Position numbers and translations under genes: made by a program. A DNA stretch of 64,000 bases from Pratylenchus scribneri (Eukaryota; Nematoda; Chromadorea; Rhabditida; Pratylenchidae): the NCBI GenBank assembly GCA_030063045.1, contig JAQSEB010000032.1, positions 2,108,001-2,172,000 of the forward strand. The letters are read 5' to 3'. The first letter of the stretch is position 1. Each line of letters starts with the position of its first letter. This document shows, piece after piece, positions 39,368 through 56,497 of this stretch. Under the pieces are notes generated by a model. That model did no database searches. It worked only from the letters and a program-made list of their open reading frames with translations, and had not been told where the DNA came from.

Positions 39368-42087
39368 CAATTTATTCATTTTCTATTTTCCCATCCATTA
39401 TTTTTGCCAATGCATAATTAAATTGTCCTAGTCACAAAAATATAAAAGCAAAATATTTTCATGTCCCAAAATCCTTTATGAATCTCGCTTTTTTTTTGTA
39501 TTTTTCATAATTGTCACAATTTAAATATTTTTTTTTTGAAATTTATTGATTGATTGAATAAATGAAATCCAATTTATTTTTCATATGTTTTTATCATTAA
39601 TACATATACATTTTATTTAGATTAAATTACATTTATGTTTTAATCAAGCATCAATTTATTTATTTTGTGCAATCGATTTGATTAAAAATGCTCATATTTT
39701 ATTCAATTTCTGTTCATCAAATGTGAAGAATTAAGAAAAGGTAAAGTATAAATGAAATTAAAAATTCCAGATAAATGGCATTTTATGTGAATGTGAACTT
39801 GTATAGTTAAGCCCACTATTTTCAAAAACAATGGGATGTAGTCTAGATTTTAAGGTTTAGGCATAGTTATGGGCTATATTTAAGACCAGGTTTTTCAAAA
39901 AAAATTTCTAAAATATCGAGTGAAGGTTCTCCCGTTTAATTTTGCCAATTACTTTTTCTCTAATCAAAATCAAATTATTAATTTACATTTATACTTTAAT
40001 TCCAAATCTTTCAGTTAATTCGAGGCCTTCGATTCAATTCTGTGAATCCATCTGATGAATATTTGGCTGATGATTGTGAAAATGTTCGGTTAGAAGGAAG
40101 AAGGACACACACACACAAGAAGGTTTGTGGTCTCACAAATAATTCTACTTTAAAATTCTGGAAGGCATCGTGCGAGCCTCAATATGTTTTTTTTTCTTTG
40201 CTTATTCTTTCTATTGGCACCAATGCCAAATAGTTGAGAAGAAAATGATGAAAAGACTAGGTTAAGTTGGAGACCTTTTCTTGGGTTAGGACAAAAGAAG
40301 ATGTGCTGCGGCAAGTCAGCCACCATCACAGCTTTGTGGATGGGAAAAGGGCGCGATCACCGCAAACAATTACCACCATCCTTTACCACCTTGTCGCTCG
40401 CTATCCACACAACTCTCGGTCTTCTGCCAGTTTAAATCCTTACTGGCCTTACTTCCCTATTTTCCCATTCCTACCAGTTCTTTCCTCATTCACCAATGCT
40501 CTCGGGGAAGTCTTTTCCCCAAGTCGCATTCTCGGGACTCGCCGGAAGAATTTTGAGGGAATTTTTCCTCAGTCAGCCAAATTCTTCCATATTTTTCTCA
40601 ATTTTTTTCCTTTCCCTCACTAACACCAAATACATTGACTGAAATGCATACGCTCTCGCACATTATTTATTCCACCAAACTGCGGCTGGCAATGTGCTAC
40701 CTTCCCATCCACCGCTGCTTTCCCATCCTTCCATTCTTGCTTGCCCGTGTCCGTGTGCCTTTTGTTCCTCCCATTCCCTTTGCGGTCCAATGCTCTCTCA
40801 TTGCGGTGGGGAATGCACCGCCGGCCGGCGCAATGCCAACGGCGGCAAAGCGCTAGCTGACTGGGACTTTAAGCATGGCCTAGACTTTCTCTTATCCCGC
40901 CCAACTAAGCTTGCCATGCGCTTTTACAAATTCACTTGGTTCCTCATTTTTCTCTTCTTTCCCAAAAAATTTTCTTTTGCCTCCACTCACTTCGTAGTCC
41001 ACATCCATTCATTCATTCAGCCAGCCACCCCACCTACTACTACTGATTGCGGCTATTTTAGAGGATAGCGCCACCACCACCGCCTCCTCCTCCTCTTCCC
41101 AAGCTAAGAGCCATTCCCTTCTCTTCTATTGCCCGCAGCCATTGCCAACCACCGGCGGCCTAGGCCATAGGCCCCATTGCTCCATTCACATTGGACTCCT
41201 CCACATCCATGGCCCATTTGCGGCTGGCTATGGGCCACCGTCGACCAACAACGCCAATTGCTCGACCAGACTGTCCTCTGCCCTCTCCCCGCCTCCTCTC
41301 CCGGGCTGCTGCTGCTCACCACCTCCCTCTATCCCGCTCATCCAGTCCCCACCCCACCATTTTTTACTTTGTTATTATTAGAGCTACTGCTCTGTCCTTG
41401 TCCTTGCTTAATCCTCCAATTCCCCCTTTCCCGCTTCACCTTTCATTGACGCCATCTATCCCCCCCCCCCCCCCCCTTCCCACCATCCAGAATCCCGATC
41501 CCCTCTCAAAAAACTTCCCAAACTTCTGCCCTCTAGCCCAATTGTCGAGATGAGGGCACAGGGCATGATGGCTCGGATCAACATCCGCTCTTCTAAACAT
41601 TATTGCCATTAAGCCAGCCCTCAGTCAATCAAATCGCAAGCCAATTCCCCGTTCCCCTTCTCGCGTTTCATCAGATCCATTCATTCCCAATCCACAAAAA
41701 ACGTTCAACAATTCTTCCCTCCCATCATCTCAAATTCATCTTTGGTTAGTTGATATTTAGTTTAGTTGGTTGACCGTCTCCCAAACATCTATATTGCCCC
41801 CTTTTTCATTCCGCTACTTTCCCCCCAATTGCCTTTATTTTCTCGGGGGAACCAACCAATCAGCAGAATTTAGCCACCACCAATCAATTTATCGCATATT
41901 TCGAGATAATTTATCAATTATCAAAGTTATTGTTGTTATTTACATTTAAATATGTTTAAATTAAATTTTAAAATCAACATTTTTCAGCCAAGCCGGCTCC
42001 CGCTAGTCACAAAACAACCACAACAAGGGTTCAGTGCATAATCCACCAATTTTTACACAATTCACCTCAATCAACAACCAATTTTAA
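39368..42087. other. Large intergenic / upstream region of the Gs-alpha gene
   Basis: The first part (to about 40000) is AT-rich. From about 40270 to 41880 the + strand is pyrimidine-rich (C/T) with a C17 tract at 41460-41476, then AT-rich again with a TTTTTCAG site near 41987. Long open frames here are compositionally biased and unsupported. It may include promoter and 5' UTR of the downstream gene. Confidence 0.45.
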
Positions 42088-42811
42088 TCCCAAAACGGAA
42101 AAGTGGCAACAACGGTCGATCTAATCACTCCAACTACCGCCCGAAACGCCTCAGCCTTCACAACATATTCAACAACAACAATTGCTGCTGCAACTATTTC
42201 CAAAAATAAGAGCACATCGATAGAGAAGAAAAAGGTCAAAGAGAAGGACAAAATTGTGTTGAACAACAATAACGACCACAGTGCAACGATCACAAACGGA
42301 TACAGCAGAAACAATAGCAATATAGGTGTAGAGGAGATCATCAGCAGCGACCAGAAGCGTGAATCTGCTGCCACCACTTTCTCATCATCAATCATTGAGA
42401 GCACTTCAACCGCACAAGAGAAAGGCGGCGCAGAGAGTAACGGCCAGAGGCGATCAGCCGCCGGCCGGTCAGTAAAACAATTTTAATATCGTATATGGCC
42501 AAAAACTTAAGATAGTTTAGAAACCTTAAGACAGTACAAAAAACTTTAAGATTGTTCAAAAACCTTAAGATGGTCCATAAACCTTGAAATGAAAATCATA
42601 AAAATCAATAATTATAATTTAATAAATATTCTTAAGGTCTGGCGGTGGCTCCTCCTCAACCGGCTCATCCAGTGCAGCAGCAGCGGTGGCCGCTCCCGGT
42701 ACAACAACTGTGAACGGCGGTTCTTCCTCATCCGCTGCAGCGGTCAGCGGATTGGAGGTGGACGGCGACAAAAAACGCCATTCGACTGGCAGCAAGAAAA
42801 AAATGCGCCTG
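42088..42811 (+). other. In-frame open extension upstream of the Gs-alpha start (no ATG)
   Basis: The reading frame is open from 42088 to a donor CG|GTCAGT (42468) and resumes in the same frame at 42637 after CTTAAG, running into the Gs-alpha start. It gives about 185 codons rich in Thr, Ser, Ala, Asn and Gly (e.g. [34 protein letters not shown]). The only ATG before MGC is at 42803, so the extension has no start codon in view. It may be translated from an unseen exon, be a non-AUG product, or be a structured 5' UTR. Confidence 0.4.
42502..42595 (+). repeat. Short tandem repeat, ~20-bp period, 5 units
   Basis: Units of the type AAACCTTAAGATAGTTCAAA repeat about five times with changes, in the small intron upstream of the Gs-alpha start. 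Each unit has an overlapping CTTAAG palindrome. Confidence 0.6.
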
Positions 42812-48144
<5,333 letters not shown>

Positions 48145-49599
48145 CGATGCGTGTGGCCAAGAGGGAATAATTCAAGATGAATGTGAGCACCACTTGATCG
48201 TCCAAATCAAAAAAAATCAAGTATAAAAACATTTTTAAAACCCAACCCAAAAATCCTTCCCCTCCCCGATTTTGTACGCTTTGAAACGGGTTTGCTAATT
48301 TCTCCTTTATTATTTTCTCATATTTTTCTGTTATTCTTCTCATCAAAAATTGCATTCAAATTAATTTTTTTGTCACCCCACAGTTTTTTAAACCAGCGAG
48401 AATATTTCATTTTAGTCTTCTTCCATTTTTACTTTAATACTTTTTGTGGAACATCAAGCATTTTCATTCATTTTCTTCAATAGTCCCAGCCAGAATCCAA
48501 CAATGCCTATTTCTTTTAAAATTTTGGAAATATTTTAATTTGAATTTTTCAAAGCAAAAAGAAATGGCATAAATTTTTTTCAAAATTTCCAGTCATACAA
48601 CCGCAAATCTATTTTACCCTTTTTATTGTCCATCGCTCGCAAAATTTATCAAAACCCTGTTCCCGTCATTCATTTAATTGCATTGCATTGTTTTTATTTA
48701 CTAGAACCATTTAAATTTAATAAAAAAATTAAACATAATTGTTTGGCAAATGTTTTAATTAATGAATGGAGACTAAGAAGACTAGAATGCCTCTATATTT
48801 CAACAAATTCTCCCCAGGAAAGTTTTAATTTCGCCTCTTTTCTGGAGGCTCTTTCATCCTTCCTTAGATTGAATTGAGTAGGGTTTGATTCCTTAAGACA
48901 ATAAACGATTTTTTTTAAAAAGCAAATTGAGCGTATTTAGTTTGTAAACCAAATATTTTTTAACTTCTCTAATCATCTCATAACTCATATCAAAGTGAAA
49001 AAAAAGCATCTTTTAGATAGAATAATAAAATGAATGGAAGTAAACAGAAATATTCGCTCAATTCCTTCCCACTTCCCATAATTGAGAGATAATTAGAAAT
49101 TAGAATTAGAATGTGAATATGCGTTCCATTTCCATAGATTGCCAACGGTCTGGCGGCATCAGCTAATGCTCCTTCGAAGATATCTCTCGTCCATTCCCGT
49201 GGTATATTTCCAGGCCAGGCCATTTCTATGCCAAGCTTTTCTTCACTTCCACTCAAAATGTTCTCTGTGAAGAAAATCGATAAGGGTATGCCATCTTTTT
49301 CGGCATTTGCTTACCCTTTTTATTCTATTGCCGACAGCCGCTTTGGATTTTCCACGGCATATTTACCACCTTTTTAGTTGAAGTATAGAGAGAAACAAAT
49401 TGCGTATGCCGAAATAAACATTCACTTAACAAGTTAACAATATTTTAAACATATTGCCATTTGGAATCTTCAAAATACCACCTTATGTGTGATGAAATGT
49501 TTTTATATTCCAGACTTCCATATGAATTCCAATTTAATTTTGGAAAAACGGAGTAGTAAGGATGGAATTTGGCTGTGGAATGCGGTTGGGAACAGCAGA
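48145..49599. other. Intergenic region with one exon-like minus-strand frame
   Basis: AT-rich 3' region of the Gs-alpha gene up to the LDLa gene. The stretch 49262-49140 on the minus strand, after a TTCTTCACAG acceptor, reads NILSGSEEKLGIEMAWPG then NIPREWTRDIFEGALADAAR. It looks protein-like but has no matching upstream exon in frame and no good donor. I do not call a gene. Confidence 0.35.
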
Positions 49600-50325
49600 A
49601 TGGCGCTTTTTTTGATTATTTTATTGGCAACCATATTCATGGTTAGAGCTCAAGCAGTTTACGATCAAGTCAGGCATCCTCCCGAATTTCAAAGGAGTCG
49701 TTGTAATGAGGTCGATTTTTAACACATAAAATTGTTGATTTACGGAAGAATTCAGTGGGAATTCTCATGCAAAGATGGCAATTGTATTGCCCGATATGAT
49801 CAGTGCGATGGGATTGACCAATGTCCGGATGGGTATTTTAATTTAAATTCGAAATTAAATAAATTTGAGTATATTTTATAGCTCGGATGAGGAAGATTGC
49901 CACAGGCAAGTGTTCATAAATTTGTGTTAGTAAACCAAATTCTCTAAAGATACGAACAACATCATAATCCAAATGGTCAACCGAATCGAGAACATTTTAA
50001 TGACGGACGACAACAGCAGGGGATAGACGGTCGAACCATTCAACAGAATGTAGCAGAACCGCACCAACAACGACCTTCTACAAATACAAATGCGGCATCA
50101 AAAGCCACTGTGGCCAAAGAACCCGAAAGGCATCCACCACCCATGCAATTTCTGCTTATCGGTGCTTCAGCATTCGTGATCGTTGCAATTGTTGTTCACG
50201 TTGCAGTGAAGGTGAAGAGAAGAAAAAAGAATATGGGTCGGGGAATTGGAGTGCGCGGCTTCCGCAACGGTGAAAGTTTGATCGATGATGAAGATGATTT
50301 GTTGATCTCTCAAGCATACAATTAA
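49600..50325 (+). CDS. Type I membrane protein with one LDL-receptor class A domain
   Basis: The ATG at 49600 opens an ideal signal peptide, MALFLIILLATIFMVRAQA; an earlier in-frame ATG (49522) would bury it. The ectodomain has one complete LDLa module, EFSCKDGNCIARYDQCDG then IDQCPDGSDEEDC, with six cysteines and the acidic calcium site. A Gln/Asn-rich linker follows, then a membrane helix (MQFLLIGASAFVIVAIVVHV) and a short basic then acidic tail (KVKRRKKNMGRG..., ESLIDDEDDLLISQAYN). The intron after CHR uses a GC donor (CACAG|GCAAGT, 49906), which keeps the frame. LDLa modules bind ligands or help sorting. The family member is not identified. Confidence 0.78.
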
Positions 50326-50482
50326 TTCAATCGCTAAATTTTGCGATTGATTATGATTTATGAATTGAAATTTCTATTAAACAAGACAATAAAGATCCTA
50401 ATATACTAAACGAGTCTTAATCTATTTGGCGACAACTAATAAAACAAAAAAGTACTTAAAATGTCATTCTTTTTCTCTTTTA

Positions 50483-51164
50483 CCCTACGTTCACAATGGC
50501 GCGTTTTGCCGCCGCGGCAAAACGCGCGCGTTTTACAAAAAATCGCGTAGGTGTTCACAATGGGCGCGATTTTTGTACTCGCTGGGCGGCAAAACGCGCC
50601 GCGTCTTCCAAAAAATCGCTTAGGTGTTCACAATGGGCGCGATTTTTGTACTCGCTGGGCGGCAAAACGCGCCGCGTCTTCCAAAAAATCGTGTAGGTGT
50701 TCACAATGGGCGCGATTTTTGTACTCGCTGAGCGGCAAAACGCGCCGCGCCTTCTAAAAAATCGCGTAGGTGTTCACAATGAGAACTCGCCAAGCGCTTT
50801 GGTGTTCACAATGAACGCGTTTTATTATAAAAAGGAAAATCGTGGAGCGTTTGCGGGAAAATAATGGATGAATGGTCCTTTTGAGATTCTTTCAATGAGA
50901 GAAATTAGAACTGATATTTCTAAAAATTATTTTTAAATTTTAAGAATGTCAAATCGCGTGGGTGTTCACAATGAAAGCGATTTTTATGGCGCGTTTTGCC
51001 GCGGCGCGTTTTGCCGCTTTGTCAAATCGCGTGGGTGTTCACAATGAACGCGATTTTTGTGGCGCGTTTTGCCGCGGCGCGTTTTGCCGCGGCGACAAAA
51101 CGCGCCATTGTGAACACCAAAGCGTTTAGCCGCGGCGGCAAAACGCGCCATTGTGAACGCAGGG
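50483..51164. mobile_element. PIF/Harbinger-like non-autonomous DNA transposon
   Basis: The left end reads CCCTACGTTCACAATGGCGC and the reverse complement of the right end CCCTGCGTTCACAATGGCGC; the match continues through TTTTGCCGCCGCGGC (about 36 bp, one difference). Both ends are flanked by TTA (50480-50482 and 51165-51167), the target duplication typical of PIF/Harbinger. It is 682 bp with no transposase. The inside is GC-rich and repetitive, with GTGTTCACAATG recurring many times in both orientations. Confidence 0.85.
50540..50780 (+). repeat. 73-bp tandem units inside the Harbinger-like element
   Basis: GTGTTCACAATG starts at 50551, 50624, 50697 and 50770, exactly 73 bp apart. Each unit also carries GGCGCGATTTTTGTACTCGC and GGCGGCAAAACGCGCCGCG. 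The units resemble the terminal repeat sequence, so the array may have grown from the element's own end. Confidence 0.9.
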
Positions 51165-51167
51165 TTA

Positions 51168-51750
51168 GTTTTCAACTTTCCATTTATTTTTTATTAATCA
51201 GTGCCTTTTGGTTTTTGATTGAAGTGAAATAATAATTTAATTTTTACATAATAATAGCAAGTTTTTCACTTATTAGCCTGTAAATTTTTAAAAAATTGGT
51301 TTTTTTACTTGCTAGCATTAAATGTTTTTTAAAAATTAGGTTGCAAATACTTAAAATAAATTTTAAAGCGAATTTGTGATACAGTATGATTTAGTAATCG
51401 ATATCGATTGACATATTCACACACTATTTTTCTTTTTTCTATTTCTCTTTCTACTACATAAAACATAATACACAACACAATCCACAGTCCACTCCACAAC
51501 CACACACACACCAATCAATAAATTAGAAAAAATAGAAGTGCAAATGTTTCACAAATCACAATGCTTTTTATATTTCGCACGTAAATCCAACTTATTATTT
51601 ATTATTAATAATAGACCGGAATTTTCAAAGAAAAATCTAGCTTAATTTTTTAGCTAGTCATTCTTATAATTTGATTAAAAAATCGGCTCAACATAAGCTT
51701 ATATCAATAAATTATTCTCAATATTTCAAGATTACATTTTTTTAAAAAAA
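51168..51750. other. AT-rich region upstream of NDUFS7
   Basis: It has a CA-rich stretch near 51465-51510 and AT-rich DNA. The NDUFS7 start codon follows an A/T run. No feature beyond a presumed promoter. Confidence 0.4.
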
Positions 51751-52570
51751 ATGATTCGAATTATTCCGCGCTCAATTTTTCGACCAAATTTGTTATGTTC
51801 AAGAATGGCATCAGATTCAAAAGAAATCTCCAAAGAATCACATGTGCCATTTCCAAATCCAGAGGATGTGCCAAAAACATGGGAAGGAAAGATGGGATTT
51901 CCGGAGAGAAAAGCATCAAGTTGGGGCGAATATGCAGTGATGCGAATGGACGACCTGATGAATTTATGCCAGCGGAACTCATTATGGTTTATTTTAATTG
52001 TTTTTTGATGATTTTACTTTTTATTAGGCCATTAACATTCGGATTAGCTTGTTGCGCAGTTGAAATGGTATTAATTTTTATTAACAAATCATTGATTAAT
52101 TATCCAACTTATAGATGCATTTTGCTGCTCCCAGATACGACATGGATCGCTATGGAGTGGTTTTTCGTGCAACGCCCAGACAAGTCAATTTGATCATTGT
52201 TTCGGGGACAGTTACAAATAAAATGGCACCGGCGTTGAGAAAAATCTACGATCAAATGCCAGAGCCAAGGTTTAATTATTTATTTTGGATTTAATGAACA
52301 ATAAATTGTTCAGATTTGTTATCAGTATGGGATCATGCGCCAATGGCGGAGGCTATTACCATTATGCATATTCTGTTCTCAGAGGCTGTGATCGAGTCAT
52401 CCCTGTTGACATTTGTAAGTCACTAAACTCATCGTGTATTATAAAATAATGACTAAATTTTAGATGTTCCCGGCTGCCCTCCTTCGGCGGAAGCACTGCT
52501 TTATGGCGTATTGCAATTGCAAAAGAAGATTAAGAGGATGGAAAGAGGTCAGCATTGGTACCGGAAATGA
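51751..52570 (+). CDS. Complex I subunit NDUFS7 (PSST/NuoB), mitochondrial
   Basis: This subunit holds iron-sulphur cluster N2, the last electron carrier before ubiquinone. The start [19 protein letters not shown] is a typical mitochondrial presequence (Arg and hydroxyl rich, no acid). The mature part has the conserved [19 protein letters not shown] (adjacent cysteines, two N2 ligands), [32 protein letters not shown] (third ligand) and [18 protein letters not shown] (fourth ligand). It ends [10 protein letters not shown]. All key residues are present. One phase-2 intron splits the Trp of SLW-PLTFG. The PIAS gene follows on the same strand after 223 bp. Confidence 0.97.
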
Positions 52571-52793
52571 ATGAAGCGTGCAAATTGTACAGAATAGTTG
52601 ATAATTAATAAATTCATTTAAATTTAAATACACTGCATAAAAATGATTCAAAAATTTCCAATTTACACATATTTAAATTGTCAGGTTTATAAACCTTGAC
52701 CACTTATTGCTGATTGCTCATGAACTAATTATCATTTTTAGATTATTATATGCGAATAAACAAAAATAAAAAATTTATTAAATTTTTTATTGA

Positions 52794-55700
52794 ATGAGTG
52801 GAATCCAGATTAGTAAAAAAGAAATAGAAGATTGTGAGGTTCGTTGGTGTGAAGAATAGCACTTTATGCACCATTTCCTCACAAAAAATAATTAGGACAA
52901 AAAAAGATAACGAAAAATTTAGGAAGCTGTCAAAGATTTTCGCGTCAACGAACTTCATCAACTTGTGGGCTTGTTCAAATATCCAAAAATCGGAAAAAAG
53001 CAAGAACTTGTTAATCGGTTTCTTATTTTTTATTACATTCTATTTATGTTTTACTATTTTAGTGCTGTCACAATTCTCAACAATCCAAAATATCAATTAC
53101 AAGCGGTGCAAAAAGTTCGAGAAATTCAAACAAATAGCCGACTTCGCGAAGCAACAGCAATGCCATACGCACCGCAATCGAACAATGGAATGGCGAATCA
53201 AATGGCTAATGGAATGACAAACAATGGTTTGATTTTAATTTCTTTACACTTGGGATAGAATATTTAATCAAATGAAGAGATCAACCTAAAATAATTTTCG
53301 GAGCATATTTAGCATTCGATTTTTTCTCGGTTTTCACATTTCGAACAATAGAAAACCATTATAGGTTTTTTGAGTCATAGGTTTGTAGATATTTAGGGTT
53401 TAGGTCGGATATGGAGTGTGGTCTTTAAGAATATAGATCCTTCTTACAAGGATTAGGATTAAGGTCTTTCTTTAGTTTGGTCTTTTAGTGATTAGATGTA
53501 GGATTTTTGGGAGTACCAAATTATTAGGGTTTAGGTCTTATAGGTTGGACTTTGGAGGTTAGAGGGTCGATCCGATCCATCCAAAATAAATTCAAATTTC
53601 AAAAAATGTTTACTTCTATAATTAAATAATAAATTTACAGCAATGCACCAACAACAACCGCAACAGCATAATGCATACCATCATCCGAACATGAATGCAG
53701 GAGGAAATATGTTACAGCCATCGTCCATCCCGAATGCCTACAGTAACTTCATGAACGCAACGGCTGCCTTCAGTTTGGCTTATGGTCAACATTTGCAAGG
53801 TCAATTTCAACATCATCTTGGTGGCTATGCGGCTCAACAACAAGCACCTCCTCATCAACTCCATCAATCACAACAGCAACATGTCATTCCGAATATGCAG
53901 CATTCATCCGGTGGTCTGGTCAAGAATTTGCGCACTGTTGAACTTCCATTTTATGATGTCAAAAAGGTTCGTTTTTTTTTTATTTTTCATAACATAGATA
54001 TATTATTCGCAAAATTGCTAGAGTTAAATCGATTACAATTCATTTTAATGAACGAATTAAGTACTAGGAAGGTAACGAAAGTTTTTTTTTCAACATTTGA
54101 AATGCTTAAACAACTTTGAACACATGACTCAAACTTTACAAATGAAAAACATCCCTTTGGGTGAGTCGAAAATTTTACAAAATTTTATCATAATCAAGCT
54201 AAAAAAACAAAAATTCTAGCCTTAAATTTGAAACAAAAATGACCATAATTTAGGTGATCCTTCCAATGACGGAATTGCCCTCATATCCAGTGCCAACACG
54301 CCCGGGCGAAGGCCGCTTCTCTTGCCATTTCGGTGTTGCAGCTGAAGACATTCCACGGGTCACCTATCCGGAAAGTCAAGAATTGCCACGCTACGAAATT
54401 CAATTGCGCGTATTTTTGTTGGAAACCAGCGAAGAGCAACAGGACGCATTCCCACCGGGTTCAGTGGTTCGCCTCGACGATTTTATGGTCAATTTGCCGG
54501 TTTGTTCCATATTTTTATTTTGAATTAATATTTTTGAATAAATCCATCATTTAAAGGGTGTCATTCCAACGAATAAACCAAATGCGGAACAAAAGCGTTA
54601 TCCACGTCCGGTCAATTTGACGCCGTATTGCCGTCCGGCGCGTGGACGCGATCGCCCCCATCGACTCATTTTTGAATGGAATGGAGATAAGCGGGCATGG
54701 GCATTCCAGGTTTTTTTAATTTGTCAATAATTTGCACAAAATAATTTGAAGATTTTGCTGGTCCATCGCCAAAATTCCGACATCCTCTTCAAACGGATGC
54801 GCCAAAATCCGCAATCAACTCGGCCAAAGGAACGCACCAAGGAGGTCATCATCCGGCGACTAAATGGCGCCGACGAAGACGATGTTCAAATGGACACACT
54901 GAAAATTTCGCTGACTGATCCGGTTTGATCAATTTCAATTAATTAAGATCATTTTTCCTTTCAGCTCATGAAAACTCGGATGAAAGTTCCAGCCCGTGCC
55001 GTGGATTGCACCCATCTTCAAACATTCGACCTCAACAATTATTTGATGATGAACGAGAAGCGGCCGGAATGGAAATGTCCTGTTTGCACCAAGAAAGCAT
55101 ACTACTCGAAGCTGATCATCGAAGAGTAAGTGGAACAAAACAAATTTTGAGGAATATTTTTGGTTAACTTGGTCGAATTTTTTTATTTCGTCAAGTATAT
55201 TTAGAATTCTAAAAATACATAGAAATATGCCAAACAAGCCCGAAAAAAATATTTGCCTCTAAGCGGATTCGAACCCTTGAGCTCTAAAATTTGCAAAAAT
55301 TTTAGGTTCCTCCTTTGATAGAAAATTTAAAATTTGATCTAGATATGAGCAGCAAAATGTATAAAAATTTCATAAAAAGATAACCAGCCCCGAAAAATAC
55401 TTTCCTCTGAGCGGGTTCGAACGACCTCTAAAATTTTTAAAAAACATGAAAATTTTTCAAATTTTTTGGTAAAATATTTGATTAACAGTTTCCAAATTTT
55501 AAGGTATTTTGAATGCATGCTGAAGGAAGTTGGCCCCTCCGTTGAAGAAGTGGAACTTTTGCGCGATGGCACTTGGCGTCTGGTCCAACAGAACAAAGTT
55601 GTTTCACTCGATTCGGATGAGGATGGTGCCGATGAGGACGGGGACATTATGGTTGTGAAGAATCCGGCAAAGGGCGAAAAGAAGAAAGCCAACGCTGAAC

Positions 55701-56497
55701 CGTCGACAGGACCACCAAAAATTGAGGTCAGAGATGAAATGGAAAATGCCCAAAATAAACAAGAACTTCAACAGCCGCAGAAATCATCCACATCTCGTCC
55801 GGCACCCATCATGGCCACCGTCGATGATGACAGCATCATTTGCTTGAGCAGTGACGACGATGAGGATGAACAAATTGCCAATGCAATTGCCGCATCCAAC
55901 ATCCGGGGAGGACGGGGCGGCTCCTCTTCATCGGCCGCCGGCACACCGAATAGCAACAGCAACAATGCATCGAATAATGTGGTATGGAATAAAAGAAGAA
56001 ACAACGGAGGAGTGGGCCAAGGCCAAAATAAAATCACTAAATATTACAAAACAACCTCCGCTAGTAACAATTTTAAATAGACACCTCCCAAATTGATTAT
56101 GTATTTTTTTTTGAAACACACCATTTTCAATTTTTGGTTAAATTGGTTCTATTTTTAAATTCATTTTTTTGAAATATGTTGGCTTGGTACCACAATTATC
56201 TCAATTTTATTAATAATTTTTATTTAAATTCAGACCCAGAATGCACATTGGCCAAATGCCGGACTGGCTGCTCTGCTGAATGGGCACAATGTAAGCGGTG
56301 GAAGTGGAGGATCAACACCGGCCATGCCGCCTGAGCTTCAAATGAATGGACATCCACAGCAAATTTTCCGACCAATCATCGAGGAGACAGCCAAAAGCCA
56401 AATTGCCAAGCACCTGGCACTGTTCCTTCAAGATGTGTATTCAAAGAACAACCAACTTGCAGCAAATTGCGTGACCAATTCGAATAATTATCACTGA
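52794..56497 (+). CDS. gei-17: PIAS-family SUMO E3 ligase
   Basis: PIAS proteins attach SUMO to nuclear targets through an SP-RING that binds Ubc9. Exon 1 (52794-52838, MSGIQISKKEIEDCE) joins in phase to the SAP DNA-binding helix pair (DFRVNELHQLVGLFKYPKIG, KKQELVNR). A Gln/His-rich linker follows (53641-53960), then the PINIT domain (VELPFYDVKKVILPMTELP...) and the SP-RING (MKVPARAVDCTHLQTFDL, NEKRPEWKCPVCTKKA), with the CxH and CxxC zinc ligands kept. The usual Cys in HLQCFD is Thr here. Further on is an acidic SUMO-interacting motif, DSIICLSSDDDEDEQ. The exon reads to a stop at 56078-56080. Alternatively a donor (GTG|GTATGG, near 55982) can splice to 56234, giving a tail ending NCVTNSNNYH at 56497. 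Two C-termini are therefore likely. Confidence 0.92.
53226..53640 (+). other. PIAS intron with TTTAGGTC-rich sequence
   Basis: It contains imperfectly repeated TAGGGTTTAGGTC-type blocks (53390-53560) that loosely resemble degenerate telomere-like repeats. No exon is seen; the intron phase agrees on both sides. Confidence 0.35.
55235..55445 (-). repeat. Two tRNA-like (SINE) fragments in a PIAS intron
   Basis: On the minus strand GGGTTCGAATCCGCTTAGAG (near 55278-55259) and CGTTCGAACCCGCTCAGAG (near 55418-55400) are each followed by AAA(T/G)TATTTTT and a (C/G)GGGCT-type tail. They are related to each other and to the copies near 58900 and 63745. Confidence 0.65.

Noticed and set aside
40267..41553. 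Several C/T-rich + strand open frames
   Set aside because: Frames overlap in all phases, composition-driven, interrupted by a C17 tract, with no motif or splice support.
50496..50757. Arg/Lys-rich open frames
   Set aside because: Translation of 73-bp repeats inside a non-autonomous transposon; open in several frames.
50483..51164. CRISPR-like repeat array
   Set aside because: Spacers are not unique, units are contiguous 73-bp repeats, and the host is eukaryotic with transposon ends and a TTA duplication.
53390..53560. Interstitial telomere repeat
   Set aside because: TAGGGTTTAGG words occur but are not in regular tandem order; nematode telomeres are usually TTAGGC.
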